From Chloroflexota bacterium (GTDB lineage: Bacteria; Chloroflexota; Dehalococcoidia; GIF9; AB-539-J10), in NCBI GenBank assembly GCA_015222295.1, contig JADFUZ010000060.1, positions 1 through 13,697 of the forward strand: a stretch of 13,697 bases of DNA, read 5' to 3'. Both the position numbers and the translations under genes were made by a program. This document shows positions 1 to 7,033 of the stretch, piece after piece. Below the pieces are notes generated by a model. It had not been told where the DNA came from, ran no database searches, and was given only the letters and a program-made list of their open reading frames with translations. Every line of letters begins with the position of its first letter. Position 1 is the first letter of the stretch.

Positions 1-1
1 C

Positions 2-349
2 GTTCCCCCCGACCTGGATGTTCAATTGGCCTACGTTGTTGACTCAGCGGGAACCGGACACTTCAGTCTGCGCTTTGGTGGCATCTTTAGTGCCAGTAGC
101 ATCAAGGTCTATAAGGTTGCCGATAACGGCTGGGTGACACTTGAGAGTGTGACGACTGACGGCAATGCGGTAGGAGTCACCCTGAGCGTCGGTGACCCGA
201 CTATCGTGTTTGCGCTGCCCTCAGCAACAACAGGCATTCTCGGTTCCATTGGCAAACTGGATGCCGCAAGCATGATAGCCATTGGGATCGTCATGGCACT
301 CGTCACAGGTATTGCGCTCGTATTTCGTAGAATCAGGAAAGCGGCGTAG
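2..349 (+). CDS. C-terminus of a membrane-anchored extracytoplasmic protein (partial)
   Basis: The frame is open to the left edge, so only the last 115 residues of a larger protein are visible. They comprise a hydrophilic, beta-rich stretch (GHFSLRFGGIF, IKVYKV, WVTLESV) and then, after a short linker, one hydrophobic helix (about residues 88-109, DAASMIAIGIVMALVTGIA) followed by the basic tail RRIRKAA. This is the usual layout of a surface protein held by a C-terminal membrane anchor. A TTG at 26 is a possible internal start but has no reason to be preferred, because reading continues upstream. The next gene, a DUF4430 lipoprotein of a vitamin importer, starts 45 bases downstream on the same strand, so this protein probably belongs to the same operon and may help capture the ligand outside the cell. 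In related operons that slot is sometimes filled by prenyltransferase/squalene-oxidase-repeat (transcobalamin-like) proteins, but the diagnostic part is outside the window. Function is not assigned. Confidence 0.7.
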   Translation, partial: VPPDLDVQLAYVVDSAGTGHFSLRFGGIFSASSIKVYKVADNGWVTLESVTTDGNAVGVTLSVGDPTIVFALPSATTGILGSIGKLDAASMIAIGIVMALVTGIALVFRRIRKAA

Positions 350-394
350 CCAGGGCCGGATGAAAAGGGAGTGCCTTCCAGAGGACAGGTCCAG

Positions 395-1372
395 ATGAAG
401 CGGGCTACATTGCCTGAGATACGTGCAGTAGCTCTTCTTGTTGCTTGCCTGCTCGTCAGTGGATTGTGTGGTTGCTCAACTCAGGAACCATCTCAGCCTG
501 CAACCGACATCGAAGTCAGGGTTGTGGTGACTCAGGACTTCGGCCGCGAGCTAATGCAGGACGAGGTGATGAAGATAGAGGATGATGCCTGCGCCATGGA
601 TGCCCTGCGCCAGGTGGCCGAGATAGAAACAGCATACGGTGGAGGATTTGTTAACGCCATAGACGGGGTCCGCTCGCAGTACACCGGAGGTGGTGCTGCT
701 AAGAAGGACTGGTTCATCTATGCCAACGGGATTCTGGCCAACGTAGGAGCACTGGACTACGCTCTCCACTCCGGCGATGTAGAGCGCTGGGACTTTCACG
801 ACTGGAGCTTCCTGCACTTCATCCCGGCAATCATAGGCCACTTCCCCGAACCCTTTGTGCACGGTTACGAGGGAGAGGTCCATCCCACCATAGTTGCGTA
901 CGATGGTGATTTCGAGAAAGAGGCCGAGCATATCGTAGGCAAATTGAGTCAACTGGGAGTCGAAAGCATCTCCGTCAGGAGCGCTAACGAGCTATCAGGA
1001 GCTGACAAGGAATCCTGTAATTTGCTTCTCCTGGGCGACATGAACTGCGAGCTTGTAGCGGAGCTGAACCAAGTCTGGAAGCGGTTGGGGTTCTTTGCCT
1101 ATTTTGAAAATGGCAAGCTCGTAGTTCTCAATCCCAGGGGAGAGCTAGCTGATGAGTATGGAGCGGGAAGCGGGCTAATCCAGGCAACTCAAAGCCCGTG
1201 GAACCCGCGCGGCGTTGGAGCCTGCCAGAACGTGGTCTGGATGGTGTCAGGCACGGATGAAACCGGGGCGAAGAACGCCCTGGACATTCTAATCAACCGC
1301 TATGCTGAGTTTCAGTATGCCTATGCCATAGTGACAGCGGATGCACAGATAGTCAGGGTGCCCCGGTGCTAG
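395..1372 (+). CDS. DUF4430-domain lipoprotein, probable cobalamin-binding component of ECF importer
   Basis: A 325-residue exported lipoprotein. From the ATG at 395 there is a basic start (MKR), a hydrophobic core (about 11-24) and the lipobox LCGC, making Cys27 the lipidated residue. A GAGG at 381-384 sits 10 bases before this ATG. An in-frame GTG at 371 is possible but would put extra residues before the signal peptide. Residues about 42-139 match the DUF4430/transcobalamin C-terminal-like fold: a basket of aspartates and an AxDALR helix, then KDWFIYANGILANVGALDY and SGDVERWDF, the typical KDWxxYVNG...GxxDYxLxxGDxVxW pattern. The remaining about 180 residues form a second domain I cannot name, with LLLLGDMNCELV, a QATQSPWNPRG segment and VVWMVSGTDETG. 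The stop overlaps the ecfT start by 7 bases. DUF4430 relatives include the intrinsic-factor/transcobalamin cobalamin-binding domain, so a corrinoid-binding role at the outer membrane face is likely but inferred. Confidence 0.8.
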   Translation: MKRATLPEIRAVALLVACLLVSGLCGCSTQEPSQPATDIEVRVVVTQDFGRELMQDEVMKIEDDACAMDALRQVAEIETAYGGGFVNAIDGVRSQYTGGGAAKKDWFIYANGILANVGALDYALHSGDVERWDFHDWSFLHFIPAIIGHFPEPFVHGYEGEVHPTIVAYDGDFEKEAEHIVGKLSQLGVESISVRSANELSGADKESCNLLLLGDMNCELVAELNQVWKRLGFFAYFENGKLVVLNPRGELADEYGAGSGLIQATQSPWNPRGVGACQNVVWMVSGTDETGAKNALDILINRYAEFQYAYAIVTADAQIVRVPRC

Positions 1373-2292
1373 CCTTCAGATACCGGGACAAGGGCACTGT
1401 CATACACAAGCTCAACCCCTTCTGCAAACTGCTGTGGGTCGTTAGCGTTCTGGTTTTCGCCTTGATCTTCGATCACCCCGTTTATCTCCTGCTACTGTTT
1501 CTATCTACCATGCCGGTGATAATAGCCGCCACGGTTCGGAACGAATGGCTCTCTGTCATGAAACTCACCCTTTATCTCTGTATCGCGATAGTGATCATAA
1601 ACATGATGCTGAGCTATCACGGCTCCCACGTTCTGCTCGAAGCCCCGTTCCGAATTCCGGTAATGGGCACACCCACGGTGACCCTGGAGGCCATGGTCTT
1701 CGGGTTGGCGATGTCCCTGCGGCTACTGGCGATAATCTCTGCTTTCGCGGTACTCACCTTCACCATTCATCCTGACGACCTGATGCTATCAATGATAAAG
1801 ATGAAGCTGCCCTACAAGTCAGTGCTGGTAACTTCGCTTTCCACCAGGTTCATTCCTACTCTGGTTGACGACCTGGAATGCATCAGTGATGTTCAAAGGT
1901 CCAGGGGCCTGGAGCTTGACAAGGGAAAACTGCCGCAGAGAATCAAGAGCCGCATGTCAATCATGATCCCGCTCCTGTGCAACGCCCTCGACCGAGCAGT
2001 CCAGGTCTCCGAGGCGATGGAATCACTGGCGTTCGGGTCGGGGACCAAAAGGACCTTCTACAAAGAGATAAGAATGAGCCGGGTGGATGTAGTTACCCTG
2101 ACACTGGGGTTTTTCACCATCGGTTTCGGCATCTTCATGTGCCTCTCAGGATTTGGCGACTATCAATACTATCCCACTCTGGAGGTGATAAGCATGGGCG
2201 GCCTGGAGTGGTCTGTATTGAGTCTCCTGATATGCCTTTTGCTCTCGGTGGTGATGTTAGCTTTCGTCAAGAGGAGCAGTGACCTTGATTAG
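1366..2292 (+). CDS. ecfT: ECF transporter transmembrane coupling protein EcfT
   Basis: A 308-residue polytopic membrane protein of the CbiQ/EcfT family, which couples the two ATPases to the substrate-binding S component. The start is family-typical (FRYRDKGTVIHKLNPFCKLLW). Hydrophobic helices lie at about 22-54, 66-82, 106-132, 244-262 and 280-301. Between them lies the long cytoplasmic segment with the coupling helices. The first signature is present as VQRSRG (177-181 region, Arg180). The second, normally A-x-E-x-RG-F, reads AMESLAFG (217-224), so the second Arg-Gly is missing. The GTG at 1366 overlaps the lipoprotein stop by 7 bases. No other start gives the full conserved N-terminus. The stop overlaps the ATPase gene by up to 14 bases. 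The family assignment is secure from the overall pattern and neighbours. Confidence 0.92.
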   Translation: MLAFRYRDKGTVIHKLNPFCKLLWVVSVLVFALIFDHPVYLLLLFLSTMPVIIAATVRNEWLSVMKLTLYLCIAIVIINMMLSYHGSHVLLEAPFRIPVMGTPTVTLEAMVFGLAMSLRLLAIISAFAVLTFTIHPDDLMLSMIKMKLPYKSVLVTSLSTRFIPTLVDDLECISDVQRSRGLELDKGKLPQRIKSRMSIMIPLLCNALDRAVQVSEAMESLAFGSGTKRTFYKEIRMSRVDVVTLTLGFFTIGFGIFMCLSGFGDYQYYPTLEVISMGGLEWSVLSLLICLLLSVVMLAFVKRSSDLD

Positions 2293-3952
2293 GATTGAGA
2301 ATCTCACCTTCCGCTACACCGGCGCAGAGAAGCCAGCCCTGCGGGATGTGAACCTCGAGGTTGGGGACGGGGAGTTCGTACTGATAACCGGCCCGTCGGG
2401 CGGGGGAAAATCGAGCCTGTGCCGTTGCCTCAACGGGCTGATACCACATTTCTACGGAGGAAAGATAGGAGGGAGGGTGGAAGTTCAGGGTCTCAATGTG
2501 ATGAGACATTCCACCAAGGAATTGGCCACCAGGGTGGGCATGATATTTCAAGACCCGGAAAACCAGCTTGTGGCCATGGATGTGGAACGGCAGATCGCCT
2601 TTGGTCTGGAGAACATTGCTTCTCCCAGAGACCTCATCGCCAGGAGGATAGAGGAGTCTCTGGACACACTCGGAATAGCTGACCTTCGTCGCCGCCCGGT
2701 GCAGGAGCTGTCCGGAGGTGAAAAACAGAAGATTGTCATTGCTTCTGTCCTGGCACTGCACCCGGATATCCTGGTGCTGGATGAGCCGACATCCGAACTG
2801 GACCCAAAAGGTGCCGAGGAGGTTCTCGGCACTATCGAGCGATTGAATGACGAGTTGGGCATCACAGTCATACTGATTGAGCATCGCCTGGACAGAGTAG
2901 TTCACCTTGTAGATAGACTGGTAATACTCCACGAAGGAAGGGTTGCTGTTGACGGGACACCCAGGCAGGTCCTGGCTGATGAGAAGATCACGCGTATCGG
3001 TGTGGGTATACCTCCCATAATCAGGCTGGTTCAAGGTATGAGAAGCGGAGGCATCAACATGGACAAGACCCCGCTGACGGTCAAGGAAGGCAGGTCAATG
3101 CTGGAGAGCGTCTTTCAGAATGCGAAGAGGGCTACCCTGCGGGAAACGAAAACGCTCAATGGCAATCCCATCATGAACATGGATAGGCTGTGGTATGCCT
3201 ATGCCAATGGAGTCACCGCCTTGAAGAATATCAGCCTGACAATTCGCGAAGGGGAATTCGTTGCCGTTATGGGCCGGAACGCTTCAGGAAAGACAACACT
3301 GGTCAAGCATATCAATGGCCTTTTGAAACCAACGAAAGGGACTGTGAACGTGGCTGGGATCGACACCCGAGAGGCCACCATCGCTGAACTGGCTCGGGAG
3401 GTGGGCTTTGTCTTCCAGAATCCCAATGACCACCTCTTTGCCGACACAGTGGAGGAGGAAATCGCTTTCACGCTGAAGAATCTGGGATTCAAGGGGGCAG
3501 AGATAGCACTAAGGATCGACGAAATACTGGAGAGATTCAACCTCGTGCCTCACCGGCATCAGTATCCTCGCGCCCTGAGCGGAGGGGAGAAACAAAGAGT
3601 GGCTCTGGCTTCCGTCATTGCTGCTCGTCCAAGGATACTCATCCTCGATGAGCCCACCAGGGGCATGGAATACAAATTGAAAAATGAGCTGATGGGCTTT
3701 CTGGATGAATATCGGAACCAGGGCAACGCCGTGGTTCTGGTAACTCACGACGTAGAGACAGTGGCGGAGCATGCCGACAGGGTGATACTGCTAAGTGAGG
3801 GCAAAGTCGTAGTGGATAATATCAAGCGAGAGGTGTTATCGAAGGCGCTACTATTCTCACCGCAGATCAACCGTCTGGTTCAAGCCTTCGAGAAATACGG
3901 CGTGCGCGGGGATATACTGACGGCTGACGAAGCGCTGGAGATAGTGACATGA
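2279..3952 (+). CDS. ecfA: Fused tandem ECF transporter ATPase (EcfA-EcfA')
   Basis: A 557-residue protein carrying two complete ABC nucleotide-binding domains joined by a linker (about 245-295). It hydrolyses ATP on the cytoplasmic side to drive the importer. Domain 1 has Walker A GPSGGGKSS (38-46), Q-loop FQDPENQL (Gln91), signature LSGGE (144-148), Walker B ILVLDE (164-169), D-loop TSELD and switch His202. Domain 2 has Walker A GRNASGKTT (332-340), Q-loop FQNPNDHLF (Gln380), LSGGE (433-437), Walker B ILILDE (453-458) and His490. Its D-loop reads TRGMEY, with Glu where Asp is normal. Most ECF systems use two separate genes, EcfA1 and EcfA2; fusions are known. The GTG at 2279 lies only 2 bases after GAGGAG (2271-2276). 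An in-frame TTG at 2285 has an 8-base spacing and may be the real start, two residues shorter. The stop shares ATGA with the next gene. Confidence 0.93.
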   Translation: MTLIRIENLTFRYTGAEKPALRDVNLEVGDGEFVLITGPSGGGKSSLCRCLNGLIPHFYGGKIGGRVEVQGLNVMRHSTKELATRVGMIFQDPENQLVAMDVERQIAFGLENIASPRDLIARRIEESLDTLGIADLRRRPVQELSGGEKQKIVIASVLALHPDILVLDEPTSELDPKGAEEVLGTIERLNDELGITVILIEHRLDRVVHLVDRLVILHEGRVAVDGTPRQVLADEKITRIGVGIPPIIRLVQGMRSGGINMDKTPLTVKEGRSMLESVFQNAKRATLRETKTLNGNPIMNMDRLWYAYANGVTALKNISLTIREGEFVAVMGRNASGKTTLVKHINGLLKPTKGTVNVAGIDTREATIAELAREVGFVFQNPNDHLFADTVEEEIAFTLKNLGFKGAEIALRIDEILERFNLVPHRHQYPRALSGGEKQRVALASVIAARPRILILDEPTRGMEYKLKNELMGFLDEYRNQGNAVVLVTHDVETVAEHADRVILLSEGKVVVDNIKREVLSKALLFSPQINRLVQAFEKYGVRGDILTADEALEIVT

Positions 3953-4659
3953 GGAAGAGTCATATCCTTCTGGCGCTAATACTGGGCATTGGCACAGCGT
4001 GTTTCGCCATTCCCATGTTCCCAGCGTGCCCGCTAAACGCTCTTATGAACTGGGGTCTGGTAGCAACCACACTGGTCATTCTCGCCATCATAGCCTTCTT
4101 CTTTGAGTTTGAGGCCGCAGCCGTAGGTTCAAAGGAAATAGCTCTGGTCGCGATGCTGGGAGCCGTCTCAGCAGTCTTGAGAGTCCCTTTCGCCGCCATA
4201 CCCGGCGTGCAACCGTGTACCTACCTGATTATCTGTACCGGGTATGTCTTCGGTCCCGTGGCCGGTTTCATGGTTGGTGCCATAACGGCACTGGTGTCGA
4301 ACTTCTTTCTTGGTCAGGGACCGTGGACACCGTATCAGATGCTTGCCTGGGGACTGGTGGGAGTCACCGCCACCTATCTCAGGCGATTCAACATGAATAC
4401 GAAGTGGCTCGTCATCTTCGGCATCGCCTGGGGCTACGTCTTCGGCTGGATAATGAATATCTTCTTCTGGGCATCCTTCGTGTACCCTCTCACTCTCAGG
4501 ACTTTCATTGTCGCTCAGCTCAGTAGCGTGTGGTTCGACAGCTTTCATGCTGTAGGAAACGCTATCTTCCTTGGAGTCTTTGGTACGAGAACCATCTCCA
4601 TACTGGAGAGATTCAAGAAGCGATTCAACTGGGAGCTACTGCCTGGCCCCGATGCCTAA
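3949..4659 (+). CDS. ECF transporter S component, probably for cobalamin or a related corrinoid
   Basis: A 236-residue membrane protein with about seven or eight hydrophobic helices, which binds the vitamin and docks on EcfT. The core S fold begins near residue 62: KEIALVAMLGAVSAVLR contains the AxxxA-type small-residue motif (Ala68, Ala72) that S components use to contact EcfT. The segments GYVFGPVAGFMVGAITALVSNFFLGQG and PWTPYQMLAWGLVG are typical of a subgroup of predicted vitamin S components. About 60 extra N-terminal residues form two additional helices (about 5-24 and 34-54). The ATG at 3949 overlaps the ATPase stop as ATGA, with GGAG at 3936-3939 as ribosome binding site. The adjacent dedicated motor genes suggest a self-contained (group I-like) ECF importer. 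Cobalamin is proposed because of the DUF4430 lipoprotein. Other vitamins or cations cannot be excluded from this sequence. Confidence 0.8.
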   Translation: MRKSHILLALILGIGTACFAIPMFPACPLNALMNWGLVATTLVILAIIAFFFEFEAAAVGSKEIALVAMLGAVSAVLRVPFAAIPGVQPCTYLIICTGYVFGPVAGFMVGAITALVSNFFLGQGPWTPYQMLAWGLVGVTATYLRRFNMNTKWLVIFGIAWGYVFGWIMNIFFWASFVYPLTLRTFIVAQLSSVWFDSFHAVGNAIFLGVFGTRTISILERFKKRFNWELLPGPDA

Positions 4660-4663
4660 GACT

Positions 4664-4696
4664 CCTGGCCGAAATCCTGCAGATCACGCGGCCAGG
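4664..4696. terminator. Inverted repeat between convergent operons (possible bidirectional terminator)
   Basis: CCTGGCCG (4664-4671) and CGGCCAGG (4689-4696) form a perfect 8-bp stem around a 17-base loop. It sits in the 62-base gap between the S-component stop (4659) and the kbl stop (4722). The position fits a shared terminator, but neither side has a T-run, so it is not a canonical intrinsic terminator. It may instead stabilise mRNA ends. Confidence 0.45.
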
Positions 4697-4721
4697 CTGA
4701 ACGCAACGGCAAGGGTTCTGC

Positions 4722-5951
4722 CTATCGTGTCCCCCGCTCCCCCAGCACCTTGAGGACGTAGTCCATATCGTACTTCGTGTGCGAGGCGGAAACCTGGAAC
4801 CGTATTTCTTCGTCCCCTCTGGGAACGACAGGATAGCTCAGCCCCGTCGCCAGTATGCCGTTGTCTTTCAGGTATTTGACCAGCTCGATAGTCTTCCCGG
4901 TATCCCGGATCATCAGCGGCACAACCGGATGTTCCCCTGCAATGACTTCATACCCCAGATCAATCAAGCCCTTCCTGAAGTAACTCACCATCTCACGCAG
5001 GTATTTCATCATCTTCTTCCCCGCATCGCTGTCGAGGATGTCCAGGGCTTTCAGCGCCGCGGCTGCCTCCTGGGCGGTAATGGGATTGGAGTAAATGTAG
5101 AAGGGAGCGGTTTCCCTCAGATATTCCACTACGGTGGCATCAGACACGAGGTATCCACCGTTAGTTCCCAGCGCTTTGCCCAGCGTGGCCACCAGTATGT
5201 CAATCCTGTCCTCGTGTGTATGCTCCACTGTTCCCCGTCCCGTCTCTCCAATCGCCCCCACCCCATGGGAATCATCCACTATGGTGAGTATGCCCTCCTG
5301 GAATTCCGGGTCATACTTCGCTGCCAAATCAGCTATTTCCCGAAGCGGCGCGTAGTCGCCTCTCATGCTGAAGATCCCGTCCGTAACGACTATCAGGCGC
5401 ATGCAGCTTCCGACGCTTTCCCTGATAGCAGACTCCAGCTCAGTCATGTTGTTATGGCGGTACACTTTCTTGTCCTTCGGCCGCGATAACCTGATGGCGT
5501 TGATAATGCAGTTGTGGTTCAGCGCGTCGCTCACCACAGTCGTGTCCTGGGAAATCAACGGGGCTAGTATTCCCACGACGGTGGCATATGCGGAGCTGAA
5601 TATCATGGCAGCCTCCCTGCCATGAAACTTCGCCAGCCTTTCTTCCAGTTCAACATGCGGCTTGTATGTTCCACTGATGAAGCGGACAGCTCCAGGCCCC
5701 ACTCCGAACTCTCGCACCCCCTTCTCCTCCGCTTCTATCAGTTCCTGTCTCAGGGGCATACCCAGGTAGCTGTTTGAATTCATTCTGAGGAATTCCTTGT
5801 CTCCATAACCCTGTATGAAGTAGCGCGGTCCCCTTTCGCCCTCGGACCCCTTTACCCCCGTTATCACCGTCTCGGCGCCCTTGAGCGAACCTCTCTCCTT
5901 CAACTTCCCCAGTTCCCCAGACAGGACTTTCTCTATCTTCTGTAGCGACAT
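4722..5951 (-). CDS. kbl: 2-amino-3-ketobutyrate CoA ligase (glycine C-acetyltransferase)
   Basis: A 409-residue PLP enzyme of the alpha-oxoamine synthase family. It cleaves 2-amino-3-ketobutyrate with CoA to glycine and acetyl-CoA, the second step of threonine catabolism. Visible marks are YLGM near residue 62, FGVGPGAVRFISGT (82-95), DALNHNCIINAIRLS (142-156), the PLP-contacting DDSHGVG (226-232) and the Schiff-base lysine Lys259 in ATLGKALG. The length is slightly above the usual 395-400. The ATG at 5951 is chosen because GGAGGTG lies just before it. A TTG 15 bases further upstream would put that Shine-Dalgarno inside the coding region. The tdh stop is only 16 bases upstream, so both are co-transcribed. 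Close relatives catalyse 8-amino-7-oxononanoate synthesis (bioF), but the tdh neighbour decides for kbl. Confidence 0.92.
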   Translation of the reverse strand: MSLQKIEKVLSGELGKLKERGSLKGAETVITGVKGSEGERGPRYFIQGYGDKEFLRMNSNSYLGMPLRQELIEAEEKGVREFGVGPGAVRFISGTYKPHVELEERLAKFHGREAAMIFSSAYATVVGILAPLISQDTTVVSDALNHNCIINAIRLSRPKDKKVYRHNNMTELESAIRESVGSCMRLIVVTDGIFSMRGDYAPLREIADLAAKYDPEFQEGILTIVDDSHGVGAIGETGRGTVEHTHEDRIDILVATLGKALGTNGGYLVSDATVVEYLRETAPFYIYSNPITAQEAAAALKALDILDSDAGKKMMKYLREMVSYFRKGLIDLGYEVIAGEHPVVPLMIRDTGKTIELVKYLKDNGILATGLSYPVVPRGDEEIRFQVSASHTKYDMDYVLKVLGERGTR

Positions 5952-5967
5952 GGTCACCTCCCTCAAT

Positions 5968-6927
5968 TTATGTTCGTATGTTCAACTTGGCGGATAGCTT
6001 CTCCAGCATATCGCTGGTCATGGATGCCAGGTCGTAATCTGGCTTCCACCCCCACTGTTCACGAGCGGCACTGTCCTCCATCTTGTTCGGCCAGGAGTCC
6101 GCAATCGCCTGGCGGACGGGATCAACATTGTAGTCCATAACGAAGTCAGGAATGTGCTTTCTCACTTCGCGTGCTATGTCTTCCGGCTCGAAACTCATGG
6201 CGCTTACGTTAAAGGCATTTCTGTATGTCCAATTGCTCGGGTCCGCCTCCATGATATCAATCATCGCCTTCAACGCATCCGGCATGTACATCATGTCCAG
6301 GTAGGTTCCCTTCCTCAGGAAACACGTGTATCTCCCGTGTCTGATTGCCTCGTAGTAAATCTCCACAGCGTAATCCGTGGTTCCACCTCCGGGCAGCGTC
6401 ACGTTGGAAATCAGTCCCGGAAAACGAACACCTCGAGTATCCACGCCGAATTTGCTGTGATAGTAGTCGCAAAGCAACTCGCCGCTAACCTTGGTAACCC
6501 CATAGATGGTATTGGGACGCTGGATCGTCTCCTGCGGCGTATTGTCGTGCGGAGTGCTGGGACCAAAGGCCCCAATCGAACTGGGCGTGAAGACGGCGCA
6601 CTTGTGTTTGCGAGCCACTTCCAGAACATTGTACAAGCCGTTGATATTTACGTCCCACGCAAGCTGCGGCCTGGCTTCCGCTACGGCCGAAAGCATCGCT
6701 GCCAGGTGGTAGATGGTGCCTACGTCATACTCCTTCACCACCTTCTCCAGCGTATCCACAGCCGTGCAATCAATGAACTCGAACGGCCCTGAATCGAGCA
6801 ACTCCTGAGATGGCTTCGTTCTGTGGCCTGTAGCTACCACGTTGTCATTCCCGTATCTCTGCCGCAAAGCCATCGCAAGCTCGGACCCAATCTGGCCGCA
6901 CGCCCCTGTTATCAAAAGCTTCTTCAC
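5968..6927 (-). CDS. tdh: L-threonine 3-dehydrogenase, short-chain (epimerase-like) type
   Basis: A 319-residue NAD-dependent enzyme oxidising L-threonine to 2-amino-3-ketobutyrate, which the following kbl product cleaves. It belongs to the extended short-chain dehydrogenase/UDP-galactose-epimerase-like group of threonine dehydrogenases known from Thermoplasma, Flavobacterium, Cupriavidus and trypanosomes, not the zinc-dependent medium-chain E. coli type. It shows the Rossmann motif GACGQIG (8-14), HLAAMLSAVAE (74-84), TPSSIGAFGP (114-123, active-site Ser), the catalytic pair Tyr142-x3-Lys146, and RFPGLIS (168-174). The GTG at 6927 is chosen because GGGAGGT precedes it by a normal distance. 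An upstream in-frame start at 6945 would swallow this ribosome binding site. It sits between the FAH-family gene (106 bases upstream) and kbl (16 bases downstream), apparently one operon. Confidence 0.92.
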   Translation of the reverse strand: MKKLLITGACGQIGSELAMALRQRYGNDNVVATGHRTKPSQELLDSGPFEFIDCTAVDTLEKVVKEYDVGTIYHLAAMLSAVAEARPQLAWDVNINGLYNVLEVARKHKCAVFTPSSIGAFGPSTPHDNTPQETIQRPNTIYGVTKVSGELLCDYYHSKFGVDTRGVRFPGLISNVTLPGGGTTDYAVEIYYEAIRHGRYTCFLRKGTYLDMMYMPDALKAMIDIMEADPSNWTYRNAFNVSAMSFEPEDIAREVRKHIPDFVMDYNVDPVRQAIADSWPNKMEDSAAREQWGWKPDYDLASMTSDMLEKLSAKLNIRT

Positions 6928-7033
6928 GAATGTACCTCCCTGCACCGATAAGTCATAGGTTCAACAGAAAACATCCCCCGTCTTCAAGTCGGCCACCGCA
7001 GGATGCCGGCTGCTCTCAGCGTCAGGACTATTT

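Noticed and set aside
2267..3034. Long minus-strand reading frame opposite the ECF ATPase gene
   Set aside because: Antisense shadow of a strongly conserved ABC ATPase with no recognisable protein features.
4779..5489. Plus-strand reading frame opposite kbl
   Set aside because: Shadow frame. The minus strand has all PLP-enzyme motifs and a strong ribosome binding site.
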